Positions 1-9,785 of a stretch of DNA of 64,000 nucleotides are shown in pieces. The stretch's first letter is position 1. The number at the start of each line of letters is the position of its first letter. The notes beneath the pieces are model-generated. The model was not told where the DNA came from, searched no databases, and saw only the letters and a list, made by a program, of their open reading frames with translations. The translations under genes were made by a program, and so were the position numbers. This stretch comes from Nocardioides donggukensis (GTDB lineage Bacteria > Actinomycetota > Actinomycetes > Propionibacteriales > Nocardioidaceae). The stretch lies in the NCBI RefSeq assembly GCF_014842875.1, contig NZ_JACYXZ010000002.1, forward strand, positions 558,001-622,000, in the 5' to 3' direction.

Positions 1-1
1 C

Positions 2-388
2 TACGAGCTGCGCGTGGACCTCGAGTTCCCGGAGTACCTCGAGCTGGCCGACAACGAGGGCTTCGACGGCCCGTTCCGCCTCGGCTGGGGCCCGGACTAC
101 CCGGTGATGGAGACCTACCTGCAGCCGCTGTACGGCTCGGGTGCGTCCTCGAACTCCTCGGGCTACGAGAACCCGGAGTTCGACGCCGCCATCAAGGAGG
201 GCGACCAGGCCGCATCGCTGGAGGAGGCCATCCCCTCCTACCAGGCGGCGGAGGACATGCTGGCGGAGGACCTGCCGGTCATCCCGATGTGGTTCGGACT
301 CACCACGGCCATCTGGAGCGACAACGTGGACGAGTTCAAGTACAACACCATCTCCGACGTGGAGTACGGCCAGATCACGCTGAAGTAG
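2..388 (+). CDS. Peptide-type ABC transporter substrate-binding protein (C-terminal part)
   Basis: This is the last 128 residues of an extracytoplasmic solute-binding protein of family 5 (SBP_bac_5); its start lies upstream of the window. The segment has the typical end of the family: a GWGPDYP stretch, then Y..ENPEFD, a helix that pairs the two halves, and a closing DLPVIPMW segment that lines the ligand cleft. The protein would be a lipoprotein that captures a peptide-like or other small ligand and hands it to the permeases encoded directly downstream. The ligand cannot be read from this fragment. Confidence 0.85.
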   Translation, partial: YELRVDLEFPEYLELADNEGFDGPFRLGWGPDYPVMETYLQPLYGSGASSNSSGYENPEFDAAIKEGDQAASLEEAIPSYQAAEDMLAEDLPVIPMWFGLTTAIWSDNVDEFKYNTISDVEYGQITLK

Positions 389-413
389 TCTGACCACACA
401 CCACAACTGCGTA

Positions 414-451
414 GCGGCGGGGGTGCTCACTCCGGTGGGCATCTCCGCCGC
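414..451 (+). promoter_or_regulatory. Intercistronic hairpin between binding protein and permease genes
   Basis: A 17-bp stem with a few G-U pairs (414-430 with 435-451) closes a TCCG tetraloop. It lies 25 nt after the binding-protein stop and 34 nt before the permease start. There is no T-tract, so it looks more like a 3' stabiliser or partial terminator. That would let the binding protein be made in excess over the membrane components, as is common in ABC operons. The structure is seen in the sequence; the function is inferred. Confidence 0.5.
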
Positions 452-485
452 GGCGCGGCACGGAGAAACCTAGGAGGGCTCCCTC

Positions 486-1496
486 GTGGGAACCTATGTT
501 GTCCGGCGCCTGCTCCAGTTCATCCCCACCACACTGGGCGCCATCTTCCTGCTGCACTACCTCACGTCGCTCGGCATCCAGCTGACCGGCAACCCCGCCC
601 GCGCCCTCTTCGGCGACCGTCGCCCCAGCGAGGCCCAGCTCGGCGCCCTCACCGAGGCGCTCGGGCTGGCCGACCCGTGCCTGACCCGCACCGGCGACCC
701 GTGCGTCGGCCTCTACTTCGATCGGCTCCAGAAGATCTTTCTGCAGTTCGACTTCGGCATCAACTTCAACCGGCGCCCGGTCACCGACATCGTCGCCGAC
801 GCGCTGCCCTACACGTTCAAGCTGGTCGTCATCGCGATCATCTTCCAGGCCGTCGTCGGCATCACGGCCGGTGTGCTCGCCGGGCTCCGCGCCGGTGGCT
901 TCTTCGACTACTTCGTGAAGGTCAGCACCGTGCTGCTGATCTCGGTGCCGGTCTTCGTGCTCGGCTTCGTGGTCCGCGACATCATCAACGTCAACGTCGG
1001 CAACAAGCTCCGGGAGGCGGGCACCCTGCCCGACTGGTTCACCTTCGGGGTGATGAGCCCGGTCTACAAGCCGGACTACCCGATCGCCAGCCTCGTGGTG
1101 CCCGGTCTGGTGCTCGGCGCGCTGTCCCTCGCGACCACCGCCCGCCTCACCCGCACCAGCATCCTGGAGAACGTCCGCTCCGACTACGTGCGCACCGCCC
1201 GCGCCAAGGGCCTGGCCCCCAAGCGGGTCATCGGCGTGCACACCCTGCGCAACTCCCTGATCCCCGTGATCACCTACCTCGGCGTCGACTTCGGTGGCCT
1301 GATGGGTGGCGCGGTCGTGACCGAGGGGATCTTCGGGGTGCCGGGCATCGGCCGGGAGATCTTCCGCGCGACGATCTCCAAGGAGCCGTCCGTGGTGCTG
1401 GGCATCGTGACCCTGCTCGTGCTGGTGTTCCTGATCGTCAACCTGATCGTGGACGTCCTGTACGCCGTACTCGACCCGAGGATCCGCTATGACTGA
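486..1496 (+). CDS. ABC transporter permease, DppB/OppB type
   Basis: First inner-membrane permease of the transporter, 336 residues. It starts at GTG 486 behind a clear AGGAGG Shine-Dalgarno at 473-478. The N-terminal segment GTYVVRRLLQFIPT is the first membrane helix typical of DppB proteins. A cytoplasmic loop near residues 235-260 (RTARAKGLAPKRV followed by RNSLIP) is the EAA motif that docks on the ATPases. The end overlaps the next start by 8 nt, so the two permeases are probably made together. An extra segment at residues 60-75 with two cysteines (PCLTRTGDPC) faces the outside in this topology. Confidence 0.93.
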   Translation: MGTYVVRRLLQFIPTTLGAIFLLHYLTSLGIQLTGNPARALFGDRRPSEAQLGALTEALGLADPCLTRTGDPCVGLYFDRLQKIFLQFDFGINFNRRPVTDIVADALPYTFKLVVIAIIFQAVVGITAGVLAGLRAGGFFDYFVKVSTVLLISVPVFVLGFVVRDIINVNVGNKLREAGTLPDWFTFGVMSPVYKPDYPIASLVVPGLVLGALSLATTARLTRTSILENVRSDYVRTARAKGLAPKRVIGVHTLRNSLIPVITYLGVDFGGLMGGAVVTEGIFGVPGIGREIFRATISKEPSVVLGIVTLLVLVFLIVNLIVDVLYAVLDPRIRYD

Positions 1497-2409
1497 CCCG
1501 TCCCTCGCCACCTCCGTCGAGCCCGGGGTGGGTGTGGCCTCCGGTGGGCCCGCCGCCGGCAAGCCGTCCAGCCTGTGGGGCGACGCCCGCAAGCGGCTGA
1601 TGCGCAGCCCGGTCTTCATCGGCTCGGTGCTCTACCTGCTGGTCGTCACGTCGATGGCGCTGTTCCCGCGGCTCTGGACCAGCCAGACCCCGGACACCTG
1701 CAACATCAGGAACTCCCGGAACTCCCCGGAGCTCTGGGACCACCCGTTCGGCTTCAACCTGCTCGGGTGCGACTACTACGCGCACGCGATCTACGGCGCC
1801 CGGCCCTCGCTGGCCATCGCCGTGCTCGCCACCGCCTCGGTCGTGGTGATCGGCGGCCTGCTCGGCCTGCTGTCCGGCTTCTTCGGCGGCTGGCTGGACG
1901 CGATCCTGTCCCGGATCACCGACATCTTCCTGTCGCTGCCGTTCCTCCTGGGCGCGCTGGTGCTGCTGGCGATCGTCAGCAAGCGCAACATCCTGACGAT
2001 CTCGCTGGCGCTGATCGTGCTCGGCTGGACGGTGATCGCCCGGATCATGCGGGGCAGCGTGCTCGAGGCCAAGAACCTCGACTACGTCCATGCCGCGCGG
2101 GCACTCGGCGCCTCGAACGGCCGGATCATGCTCAAGCACATCCTGCCCAACGCGGTGGCCCCGGTCGTCGTCTACGCGACGATCCTGCTCGGCGGCTTCG
2201 TGGCGGCCGAGGCGACGCTGACCTTCCTCGGCGTCGGGCTGCAACCACCGGCAGCCTCGTGGGGCGTGATGATCGCGATGCACCAGATCTACTTCGCCCA
2301 GCAGCCGTGGCTGCTGTTGTTCCCCGTCGGGCTGCTCGTCGGCACGGTGCTCTCGTTCATCCTCGCCGGTGACGTGCTCCGCGACGCGCTCGACCCGAAG
2401 CTGCAGTGA
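1489..2409 (+). CDS. ABC transporter permease, DppC/OppC type
   Basis: Second permease, 306 residues. It has an N-terminal cytoplasmic tail, one membrane helix (about residues 40-58), an external loop with two cysteines, then the five-helix permease core. The EAA docking motif HAARALGASNGRIMLKHILPN lies at about residues 200-220. It pairs with the preceding DppB-type protein to form the channel. The start overlaps the upstream gene by 8 nt and the next gene begins 7 nt after its stop, so the five genes form one transcription unit. Confidence 0.93.
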   Translation: MTDPSLATSVEPGVGVASGGPAAGKPSSLWGDARKRLMRSPVFIGSVLYLLVVTSMALFPRLWTSQTPDTCNIRNSRNSPELWDHPFGFNLLGCDYYAHAIYGARPSLAIAVLATASVVVIGGLLGLLSGFFGGWLDAILSRITDIFLSLPFLLGALVLLAIVSKRNILTISLALIVLGWTVIARIMRGSVLEAKNLDYVHAARALGASNGRIMLKHILPNAVAPVVVYATILLGGFVAAEATLTFLGVGLQPPAASWGVMIAMHQIYFAQQPWLLLFPVGLLVGTVLSFILAGDVLRDALDPKLQ

Positions 2410-2416
2410 GGACCCG

Positions 2417-3463
2417 ATGAACCAGACAACCGACACCCTCACCGCCGGGGACGGCGGCTCGTCCGGCACCCCCGCCGGCGGTCCACCGCTGGCGGTGAAG
2501 GACCTCCACGTGGAGTTCCGCACCCGCGCCGGCATCGCCCAGGTCGTCAACGGCGTGAACTTCCACGTGGAGGCCGGCGAGACCCTGGCCATCCTCGGGG
2601 AGTCCGGCTGCGGCAAGAGCGTGACCGCCCAGGCGATCATGGGGATCCTCGACACTCCCCCGGCGGCGATCACCGGCGGCGAGATCCTCTACCACGGCAC
2701 CGACCTGCTGAAGCTCTCCGAGGTCAAGCGTCGCGAGGTCCGCGCCAACCAGATCGCGATGATCTTCCAGGACGCCCTCTCGGCCCTGAACCCGGTCTTC
2801 ACGGTGGGCTTCCAGCTCGCCGAGCTGTTCCGGGTGCACCGGGGGATGTCCCGCAAGGACGCCAAGGCCAAGGCGGTCGAGCTGCTCGACCTGGTGAAGA
2901 TCCCGGCGGCCCGGCAGCGGGTCACCGACTACCCGCACCAGTTCTCGGGCGGCATGCGGCAGCGGGTCATGATCGCGATGGCGCTGGCGCTGGACCCCGA
3001 CGTGCTGATCGCCGACGAGCCGACCACCGCGCTCGACGTGACCGTCCAGGCGCAGATCATGAAGCTGCTCGCCGAGCTCAAGGACGAGCGCAACATGGGC
3101 CTGATCCTGATCACCCACGACATGGGTGTGGTCGCCGACGTCGCGGACCGGATCTCGGTCATGTACGCCGGCCGGATCGTGGAGCGGGCCAACGTGCACG
3201 ACATCTACGCCAAGCCGTCCCACCCCTACACCAAGGCGCTGCTGCAGGCGATCCCCCGCCTGGACCAGAAGGGTGAGGACCTGTCGGTGATCAAGGGGCT
3301 CCCCCCGCTGCTCACCGACATCCCGCCGGGCTGTGCGTTCCACCCCCGGTGCACGTTCGCCCAGGACACCTGCAAGACGGGCGAGGCGCCGCCGGAGTAC
3401 GCGGTGAATGCCAGCCATGACAGTGCCTGCCACTTCTGGAAGGACGTGCGTGGAGATGACTGA
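2417..3463 (+). CDS. ABC transporter ATP-binding protein, DppD/OppD type
   Basis: First ATPase of the transporter, 348 residues from ATG 2417. An upstream in-frame start would run into the permease gene and gives a non-conserved leader. Walker A GESGCGKS (about 61-68), Q-loop at about 115, signature FSGGMRQRV (about 176) and Walker [12 protein letters not shown] (about 197) are intact. The tail has the oligopeptide-transporter cysteine cluster ([10 protein letters not shown], then C), which in this family can bind an iron-sulfur cluster. It would form a heterodimer with the next gene product. Confidence 0.93.
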   Translation: MNQTTDTLTAGDGGSSGTPAGGPPLAVKDLHVEFRTRAGIAQVVNGVNFHVEAGETLAILGESGCGKSVTAQAIMGILDTPPAAITGGEILYHGTDLLKLSEVKRREVRANQIAMIFQDALSALNPVFTVGFQLAELFRVHRGMSRKDAKAKAVELLDLVKIPAARQRVTDYPHQFSGGMRQRVMIAMALALDPDVLIADEPTTALDVTVQAQIMKLLAELKDERNMGLILITHDMGVVADVADRISVMYAGRIVERANVHDIYAKPSHPYTKALLQAIPRLDQKGEDLSVIKGLPPLLTDIPPGCAFHPRCTFAQDTCKTGEAPPEYAVNASHDSACHFWKDVRGDD

Positions 3464-4466
3464 CGTCGTACTCGAGACCTCCGGGCTGGTGAAGCACTTC
3501 CCGCTCACCAGCGGGATCGTGTTCAAGCGCAAGGTCGGCGCCGTGCAGGCCGTCGACGGGGTGAACCTCACCCTGAACCGCCGCGAGACGCTGGGCGTCG
3601 TCGGCGAGTCCGGCTGCGGCAAGTCGACGCTGGCCAAGCTGCTGGTCGGCCTGGAGCGACCCAGCGCCGGCTCGATCACGGTCAACGGCACCGACCTGTC
3701 GGACCTGTCCAACGAGGAGCTGCGCCGCAGCCGGCGGGACATCCAGCTGGTGATGCAGGACCCGTACACCTCGCTGAACCCGCGGATGACGGTCGGCGAC
3801 ATCATCGGCGAGCCGTTCGACATCCACACCGACGTGGTGCCGAAGAACGAGCGGCAGGGCAAGGTCCGCGAGCTGATCGACCTGGTCGGCCTGAACCCCG
3901 ACCACATCAACCGCTACCCGCACCAGTTCTCGGGCGGTCAGCGGCAGCGGATCGGGATCGCCCGTGCCTTGGCGCTGCGCCCGAAGATCATCGTCTGCGA
4001 CGAGCCGGTCAGCGCGCTCGACGTCTCGGTGCAGGCGCAGGTCATGAACCTGCTCGACCAGCTGCAGAAGGAGCTGGACCTCTCCTACGTGTTCATCGCC
4101 CACGACCTCTCGGTGGTGCGGCACATCGCGGACCGCGTGGCCGTGATGTATCTCGGCAAGGTGGTCGAGGTCGGGACGCACACCGAGATCTACGAGCACC
4201 CGACGCACCCGTACACGCAGGCGCTGCTGTCCGCGGTGCCGGTGCCGGACCCGACCCTGCGCGGCATGCGGGACGAGATCGTGCTCGAGGGCGACGTGCC
4301 GTCCCCGGCCGACCCGCCGTCGGGGTGCCGGTTCCGGACCCGCTGCTGGAAGGCGCAGGACATCTGCGCCACCGACGAGCCGGCGCTGGAGAACCGCGCC
4401 GAGCGGCCGCACCTGAGCGCCTGCCACTTCGCCGAGGAGCGCGACGTCATCCACGCCGCGACCTGA
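3450..4466 (+). CDS. ABC transporter ATP-binding protein, DppF/OppF type
   Basis: Second ATPase, 338 residues from GTG 3450, which sits 5 nt after AAGGA. ATG 3456, two codons later, is an alternative. The gene overlaps the end of the first ATPase gene by 14 nt. Walker [10 protein letters not shown] (about 52-60), signature FSGGQRQRIGIA (about 161) and Walker B VCDEPVSALD are complete. The C-terminal extension carries the cysteine pattern PPSGCRFRTRC. Last gene of the operon; a strong terminator follows 22 nt downstream. Confidence 0.93.
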   Translation: MEMTDVVLETSGLVKHFPLTSGIVFKRKVGAVQAVDGVNLTLNRRETLGVVGESGCGKSTLAKLLVGLERPSAGSITVNGTDLSDLSNEELRRSRRDIQLVMQDPYTSLNPRMTVGDIIGEPFDIHTDVVPKNERQGKVRELIDLVGLNPDHINRYPHQFSGGQRQRIGIARALALRPKIIVCDEPVSALDVSVQAQVMNLLDQLQKELDLSYVFIAHDLSVVRHIADRVAVMYLGKVVEVGTHTEIYEHPTHPYTQALLSAVPVPDPTLRGMRDEIVLEGDVPSPADPPSGCRFRTRCWKAQDICATDEPALENRAERPHLSACHFAEERDVIHAAT

Positions 4467-4487
4467 GCCGGACACCGGACCAGGACG

Positions 4488-4525
4488 ACGAAGCGCCCCG
4501 CACCGATCGGTGCGGGGCGCTTCGT
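4488..4525. terminator. Bidirectional intrinsic terminator
   Basis: A perfect 38-nt palindrome centred at 4506/4507, with arms ACGAAGCGCCCCGCACCGA and its exact complement. It fills the gap between the converging transporter operon (stop 4466) and aspS (stop 4529), so it can end transcription from both sides. Confidence 0.85.
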
Positions 4526-4528
4526 GGC

Positions 4529-6325
4529 TCAGGCCTGCGATGCGGCTGGGTTCGCCTGGGCCGCCCGGGCGTCCACGCCGGCCTCCTTGCGCTGCTCGGG
4601 GGTGATCGGGGCCGGAGCCGCCGTGAGCGGGTCGAAGCCGCCTCCGCTCTTCGGGAAGGCGATCACGTCGCGGATCGAGTCGGTGCCGGCCAGCAGGGCG
4701 CAGACCCGGTCCCAGCCGAAGGCGATGCCGCCGTGCGGCGGGGCGCCGAACGCGAACGCGTCGAGCAGGAAGCCGAACTTCTCCTGGGCCTGCTCCTCGT
4801 CGAGCCCCACGACCGCGAAGACCCGCTTCTGGATGTCCTCGCGGTGGATCCGGATCGACCCGCCGCCGATCTCGTTGCCGTTGCAGACGATGTCGTAGGC
4901 CCAGGCGACCGCGGTGCCGGGGTCCTTGTCGAAGGTCTCGAGGTCCTGCGGCGAGGTGAAGGCGTGGTGGACCGCGGTCCAGGCCCCGCTTCCGACCGCG
5001 ACGTCGCCGGCCGCGGTGGCCTCCCCGGCCGGCTCGAACAGCGGTGCGTCGACGACCCACACGAAGCTCCAGGCGTCCTCGTCGATGAGCCCGCCACGGC
5101 GTCCGATCTCGAGCCGTGCCGCGCCCAGCAGCGCCCGGCTGCTCTTCACCGCGCCGGCGCCGAAGAAGATGCAGTCGCCCGGCTCCGCGCCGACGTGGGC
5201 GGCCAGCCCCGCGCGCTCCTCCTCGGTGAGGTTCTTCGCGACCGGGCCGCCGAGCGAGCCGTCCTCGGCCACCAGCACGTAGGCCAGGCCCTTGGCGCCG
5301 CGCTGGCGGGCCCACTCCTGCCAGGCGTCGAGCTGCTTGCGGGGCTGGGAGGCACCTCCGGGCATCACCACCGCACCGACGTAGGCGGCGTTATCCGGCG
5401 AGAACACCCGGAAGGAGGTGTTCCGGAAGTAGTCGGTGCACTCGACCAGCTCCAGACCCATCCGCAGGTCCGGCTTGTCGCTGCCGAAGCGCGCCATCGC
5501 GTCGGCGTACGTGATCCGCGGCAGCGGGGTGCTGATCTCGTGGCCGATGAGCTGCCAGATCGCCACGAGGAGCTCCTCGGCCAGCGCGATCACGTCGTCC
5601 TGCTCGACGAAGCTCATCTCGACGTCGAGCTGGGTGAACTCCGGCTGGCGGTCGGCGCGGAAGTCCTCGTCGCGGTAGCAGCGCGCGATCTGGTAGTAGC
5701 GCTCCAGGCCACCCACCATGAGCAGCTGCTTGAACAGCTGCGGGCTCTGCGGGAGCGCGTACCAGCTGCCGGGCTGCAGACGGGCCGGCACCAGGAAGTC
5801 GCGGGCGCCCTCGGGCGTGGACCGGGTCAGCGTCGGGGTCTCGACCTCGAGGAAGTCGTGCCGGTCGAGCACGTCCCGGGCGGCCTTGTTGACCTGGCTG
5901 CGCAGCCGCAGGGCGGCCGCCGGGCCGGAGCGGCGCAGGTCGAGGTAGCGGTGCCGCAGCCGGGCCTCCTCGCCGACGTCGATGTGCTCGTCGATCGGGA
6001 ACGGCAGCGCCGCGGCGGCGCTGAGCACCTCGACCCCACCGTCCGCGGCGGCGATGACCTCGATCTCGCCGGAGGGCAGGTTGGGGTTCGCGTTCCCGTC
6101 CGGGCGGAGGCTGACCTCCCCGGTGATCCGCAGGCAGTACTCGTTGCGCAGGCCGTGCGCGACCTGCTCGTCCCGGATCACGACCTGGACCAGGCCGCTG
6201 GCCTCCCGGAGGTCGATGAAGGCGACGCCGCCGTGATCCCGCCGCCGTGCCACCCACCCGGCGAGGGTGACGGTCTGGCCGACGTGCGCAGGCCTGAGGG
6301 CACCTGCGTCGTGTGTGCGGATCAC
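4529..6325 (-). CDS. aspS: Aspartate--tRNA ligase
   Basis: Bacterial-type AspRS, 598 residues, which charges tRNA-Asp. An N-terminal OB-fold anticodon-binding domain (about 1-110: [20 protein letters not shown]) precedes the class II core, with motif 2 in [22 protein letters not shown] (cited in part) and motif 3 near the end ([13 protein letters not shown]). The bacterial GAD insertion domain lies between motifs 2 and 3. The length is normal for the family. The start overlaps the hisS stop by 4 nt (ATGA), so it is translated together with hisS. Whether it also charges tRNA-Asn would depend on whether the genome has asnS or gatCAB, which is not visible here. Confidence 0.97.
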   Translation of the reverse strand: MIRTHDAGALRPAHVGQTVTLAGWVARRRDHGGVAFIDLREASGLVQVVIRDEQVAHGLRNEYCLRITGEVSLRPDGNANPNLPSGEIEVIAAADGGVEVLSAAAALPFPIDEHIDVGEEARLRHRYLDLRRSGPAAALRLRSQVNKAARDVLDRHDFLEVETPTLTRSTPEGARDFLVPARLQPGSWYALPQSPQLFKQLLMVGGLERYYQIARCYRDEDFRADRQPEFTQLDVEMSFVEQDDVIALAEELLVAIWQLIGHEISTPLPRITYADAMARFGSDKPDLRMGLELVECTDYFRNTSFRVFSPDNAAYVGAVVMPGGASQPRKQLDAWQEWARQRGAKGLAYVLVAEDGSLGGPVAKNLTEEERAGLAAHVGAEPGDCIFFGAGAVKSSRALLGAARLEIGRRGGLIDEDAWSFVWVVDAPLFEPAGEATAAGDVAVGSGAWTAVHHAFTSPQDLETFDKDPGTAVAWAYDIVCNGNEIGGGSIRIHREDIQKRVFAVVGLDEEQAQEKFGFLLDAFAFGAPPHGGIAFGWDRVCALLAGTDSIRDVIAFPKSGGGFDPLTAAPAPITPEQRKEAGVDARAAQANPAASQA

Positions 6326-7734
6326 TGTTGCTGCTCCTTCGTGGTGGTCGGCGCCGGGCCGGTCGGCCCGTCGCTGGAGGTCTCGTCGCCGGATGCCTCG
6401 TGCCGGTCGGCACTCACCTGCGGCCGCAGGTCGGCCGCCGGGGGCCGCCAGGTCGCGGGGTCGGCTGCCTCCTGGTCGCCGGTCCTGATGTCCTTGACCT
6501 CGTGGCCCTCGGCTCCGGGGAACCAGACGTAGGGGATGCCGCGGCGCTCCGCGTAGCGGATCTGCTTGCCGAACTTAGGGGCCCCGGCCACGACCTCGCA
6601 CGGCACGTCGTTGGCACGCAGGGCGGTCGCGACCCGTTCGCTGGCCGGGCGGGAGTCCTCGTCGACGACCGCCACCAGCACGGCGCTCGGGACCGAGCGG
6701 TCCGCGGTGACCGCGCCCCGCTGCAGCAGCGGGACCAGCACCCGGCTGACGCCCAGCGAGATGCCGACCCCGGGGTAGCTGGTCCGGCCGTCGCTGGCCA
6801 GCGAGTCGTAGCGTCCCCCGGAGCAGATCGAGCCGAGCGACTCCAGGCCGGAGAGGGTGGTCTCGAAGACGGTCCCCGTGTAGTAGTCGAGCCCCCGTGC
6901 GATGCGCAGGTCGGCCAGGATCCGGGCCCGGTCGGTCACCAGCGGCAGGCAGCCCTCCACCAGGGCGGCGAGCTCGGTGAGCCCCTCCTCGAGCAGCTCG
7001 TGCTCGACCCCCAGCTCGCGGACCCGCTCCACGAAGGACAGGTCGCCGGCACGGATGGAGGCCAGCGCGAGGCACTGGTCCGCCTGGGCGGCGCTCGTCC
7101 CGGCCTCCTCGACCAGTCGGGTGCACACCTGCTCGGGCGGGAGCTTGTCGAGCTTGTCGATGATCCGGATCGCCCCCTCGACGTCGGCGATGCCGAGGCC
7201 GGCGTAGAAGCCCTGGATCAGCTTGCGGTTGTTCACCTGGAGCGTGAACGCCGGCAGGAAGTCGAGCCGCGAGAGCGCGTCCAGCATCACCCGGGCGACC
7301 TCCACGTCGTGCTGGAAGGGCAGCGTGTCCCGGCCGACGATGTCGATGTCGGCCTGGGTGAACTCGCGGAACCGGCCCTCCTGCGGTCGCTCGCCGCGCC
7401 AGACCCGCTGCACCTGGTAGCGGCGGAACGGGAACTCCAGCCGGCCGGCGTTCTCGAGGACGTAGCGCGCGAACGGCACGGTCAGGTCGAAGTGCAGGCC
7501 GAGCCCGGCGTCCGCCCCGGCCGCCTCCTCCTGGAGCCGGCGCAGCACGTAGACCTCCTTGGAGGTCTCCCCCTTGCGGAGCAGCTGGTCCAGGGGCTCG
7601 ACGGCCCGGGTCTCGATGTTGGCGAAGCCGTGCAGCTCGAAGGTGCGGGCGAGGGTGTCGATCACCTCCCGCTCGACCACCCGCTGCTCGGGCAGGAGCT
7701 CGGGGAAGCCGCTCAGCGGCGTGGGCCTGGCCAT
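6322..7734 (-). CDS. hisS: Histidine--tRNA ligase
   Basis: HisRS, 470 residues, class II synthetase. It has motif 2 ([11 protein letters not shown]), the histidine-specific motif [11 protein letters not shown] and motif 3 ([12 protein letters not shown]), followed by the C-terminal anticodon-binding domain. About 45 extra residues at the C-terminus are rich in Pro, Thr and Ser and end in KEQQQ; they look disordered and are not part of the usual fold. It sits 4 nt after the MBL hydrolase gene and overlaps aspS by 4 nt, giving one MBL-hisS-aspS operon. Confidence 0.96.
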   Translation of the reverse strand: MARPTPLSGFPELLPEQRVVEREVIDTLARTFELHGFANIETRAVEPLDQLLRKGETSKEVYVLRRLQEEAAGADAGLGLHFDLTVPFARYVLENAGRLEFPFRRYQVQRVWRGERPQEGRFREFTQADIDIVGRDTLPFQHDVEVARVMLDALSRLDFLPAFTLQVNNRKLIQGFYAGLGIADVEGAIRIIDKLDKLPPEQVCTRLVEEAGTSAAQADQCLALASIRAGDLSFVERVRELGVEHELLEEGLTELAALVEGCLPLVTDRARILADLRIARGLDYYTGTVFETTLSGLESLGSICSGGRYDSLASDGRTSYPGVGISLGVSRVLVPLLQRGAVTADRSVPSAVLVAVVDEDSRPASERVATALRANDVPCEVVAGAPKFGKQIRYAERRGIPYVWFPGAEGHEVKDIRTGDQEAADPATWRPPAADLRPQVSADRHEASGDETSSDGPTGPAPTTTKEQQQ

Positions 7735-7738
7735 CGGC

Positions 7739-8461
7739 TCAGAGCCCCCGGGCCTGGCCGGTGGCCGCCGGGTCCCCGTCGAGCAGGTCGCGGAGGTAGG
7801 GGTTGCTGGCCCGCTCGCGGCCGATCGACGTCTGCTCGCCGTGGCCCGGCAGCACCACGATGTCGTCGGCCAGCGGCAGGACCCGGTCGCGCAGCGACGC
7901 GAGCATCGTCGGGTGGTCTCCGCCGGGCAGGTCGGTGCGGCCGATCGACCCGGCGAAGAGCAGGTCGCCGGAGAACATGACCTCGGAGATCCGGCCGGCC
8001 AGGTCGCCCAGGGCCGGGGTCCGGAAGGTCACGGAGCCCTCGGTGTGCCCGGGGGTGTGGTCGACGACGAGCTCCAGCCCGGCCAGCTCGAGGGTACGGC
8101 GGTCGGTCAGCTCCTGGACGTCGTCGGGCTCCACGAACTCGTACTTCCCGCCGAGGAGCATGCCGGCGGACTCGGGCGAGAGCCCGGCCATCGGATCGGT
8201 CAGCAGGTGCCGGTCACCGGGGTGGATCCAGGCGGTGGCGTCGTAGGCGCCGGAGACCGGGGTGACGCTCCACATGTGGTCGACGTGACCGTGGGTCAGC
8301 AGCACCGCCACCGGCTTCAGGCCGTGCTCGCGCACCACCTCGTCGACGCCGGGCGCGGCGTCCTTGCCGGGGTCGACCACGATGCACTCGGAGCCGGCAG
8401 CCGTGGCCAGGACGTAGCAGTTGGTTCCCCAGGGACCTGCGGGGAATCCGGCGATGAACAA
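7739..8461 (-). CDS. MBL-fold metallohydrolase (glyoxalase II-like)
   Basis: 240 residues with the metallo-beta-lactamase metal site THGHVDH at about 76-82, a further HTPGHT at about 135 and a late GHG (VVLPGHGEQT). This is the small hydroxyacylglutathione-hydrolase-like group often found next to hisS in actinobacteria. Members hydrolyse thioesters, but the natural substrate of this group is not established. It is the first gene of the hisS-aspS operon and diverges from the DUF349 gene 88 nt away. Confidence 0.85.
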   Translation of the reverse strand: MFIAGFPAGPWGTNCYVLATAAGSECIVVDPGKDAAPGVDEVVREHGLKPVAVLLTHGHVDHMWSVTPVSGAYDATAWIHPGDRHLLTDPMAGLSPESAGMLLGGKYEFVEPDDVQELTDRRTLELAGLELVVDHTPGHTEGSVTFRTPALGDLAGRISEVMFSGDLLFAGSIGRTDLPGGDHPTMLASLRDRVLPLADDIVVLPGHGEQTSIGRERASNPYLRDLLDGDPAATGQARGL

Positions 8462-8535
8462 CGTCGATCCTTGTCGTCGGGGGCGGTGGCAGGGCTTCCG
8501 GGAGAGAGCCTACCGAGGACCGCACCCGGGTTGAC

Positions 8536-8541
8536 TACGAT
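8536..8541 (+). promoter_or_regulatory. -10 element of a probably leaderless promoter
   Basis: TACGAT ends 8 nt before the ATG of the DUF349 gene (8550). That puts the transcription start at about 8548-8550, on or next to the start codon. No ribosome-binding site precedes the ATG. No clear -35 box is seen. Confidence 0.45.
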
Positions 8542-8549
8542 GGGGTCCC

Positions 8550-9785
8550 ATGAGCGCGCAGCAGGAGACCCCGTGGGGTCGGGTGGCCGATGACGGCACC
8601 GTGTACGTCCGTACCTCCGAGGGCGAGAGGTCGGTCGGGCAGTACCCCGAGGGGACGCCGGAGGAAGCGCTCAAGTTCTTCACCGACCGCTACGACGCCC
8701 TGGCCTTCGAGGTCGGTCTGCTCGAGCAGCGGATCGCCGGGGGCGCCCTCTCCCCCGACGAGGCTGTGGTCTCGGTGCGCACCGTGCGCGAGCAGGTCGT
8801 GGACGCCCACGCGGTGGGCGACCTGGACGGCCTGGTCCGGCGGCTCGACGCGCTCGGACCGGTGATCGAGAAGCAGCGCGAGGCCCGCAAGGCCGAGCGG
8901 GCGGAGAAGGTGGCCGCGTCCCGCACCGAGAAGGAGCGCATCGTCGGCGAGGCCGAGAAGCTGGCCACCTCCAAGGACTGGCGCAACGGCGCCAACCGGC
9001 TGCGCGACCTGCTCGAGGAGTGGAAGGCGCTCCCCCGGCTCGACCGCAGCTCCGACGACCAGCTGTGGCGCCGGTTCTCCACGGCTCGCACCGCCTACAC
9101 GAAGGCCCGCAAGGCGCACTTCGCCGAGCAGCACGAGAAGCGGGACGCCGCGAAGGTGGTCAAGCAGCGGCTGGCGAAGGAGGCCGAGGCACTCGCCGAC
9201 TCCACCGACTGGGGTCCGACCGCCGGCAGGTTCCGCGACCTCATGCGTGAGTGGAAGGCGGCCGGCCCGGCCCCGCGGGACGTCGACGAGTCGCTCTGGA
9301 AGCGCTTCCGCGGCGCCCAGGACACCTTCTTCGGCAACCGCGACGCCCAGAACGCCGAGCTGGACCGCGCCTACGCCGCCAACGCCGAGGTCAAGGAGGC
9401 GATCCTGGTCGAGGCCGAGGCGTTGCTGCCGGTCACCGACCTGGACGCGGCCAAGAAGGCCTTCCGCGACCTGGCCGACCGCTGGGAGGCCGCCGGCAAG
9501 GTCCCCCGGGACCGGATGAAGGAGCTCGAGGGCCGGATCCGCAAGGTCGAGCAGGCCATCCGCGGCGTCGAGGACGAGCAGTGGCGGCGCACCGACCCGG
9601 AGAAGTCGGCCCGTGCCGACGACATGGTCGGCAAGCTCGAGTCGGCGATCGCCGACCTCGAGGCCGACCTCGAGCGGGCCCGCTCCACCGGGGACGACAA
9701 GCGGGCCTCCCGGCTCGAGGAGGACCTCGCCGCCCGGCGCTCGTTCCTGGACATGGCCCGCAAGGCGGCCCAGGAGTTCAGCTGA
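8550..9785 (+). CDS. DUF349 domain protein
   Basis: 411 residues with a short N-terminal domain (about 1-100), then three DUF349 repeats. Each repeat carries a conserved W and basic-acidic helical segments: KDWRNGANRLRDLLEEWKAL, then TDWGPTAGRFRDLMREWKA, then a third with LADRWEAAGK. The last 60 residues are charged coiled coil. The protein would be cytosolic; the domain's molecular function is not established. The gene is probably transcribed without a leader (TACGAT 8 nt upstream) and ends 8 nt inside the converging lytic transglycosylase gene. Confidence 0.85.
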   Translation: MSAQQETPWGRVADDGTVYVRTSEGERSVGQYPEGTPEEALKFFTDRYDALAFEVGLLEQRIAGGALSPDEAVVSVRTVREQVVDAHAVGDLDGLVRRLDALGPVIEKQREARKAERAEKVAASRTEKERIVGEAEKLATSKDWRNGANRLRDLLEEWKALPRLDRSSDDQLWRRFSTARTAYTKARKAHFAEQHEKRDAAKVVKQRLAKEAEALADSTDWGPTAGRFRDLMREWKAAGPAPRDVDESLWKRFRGAQDTFFGNRDAQNAELDRAYAANAEVKEAILVEAEALLPVTDLDAAKKAFRDLADRWEAAGKVPRDRMKELEGRIRKVEQAIRGVEDEQWRRTDPEKSARADDMVGKLESAIADLEADLERARSTGDDKRASRLEEDLAARRSFLDMARKAAQEFS

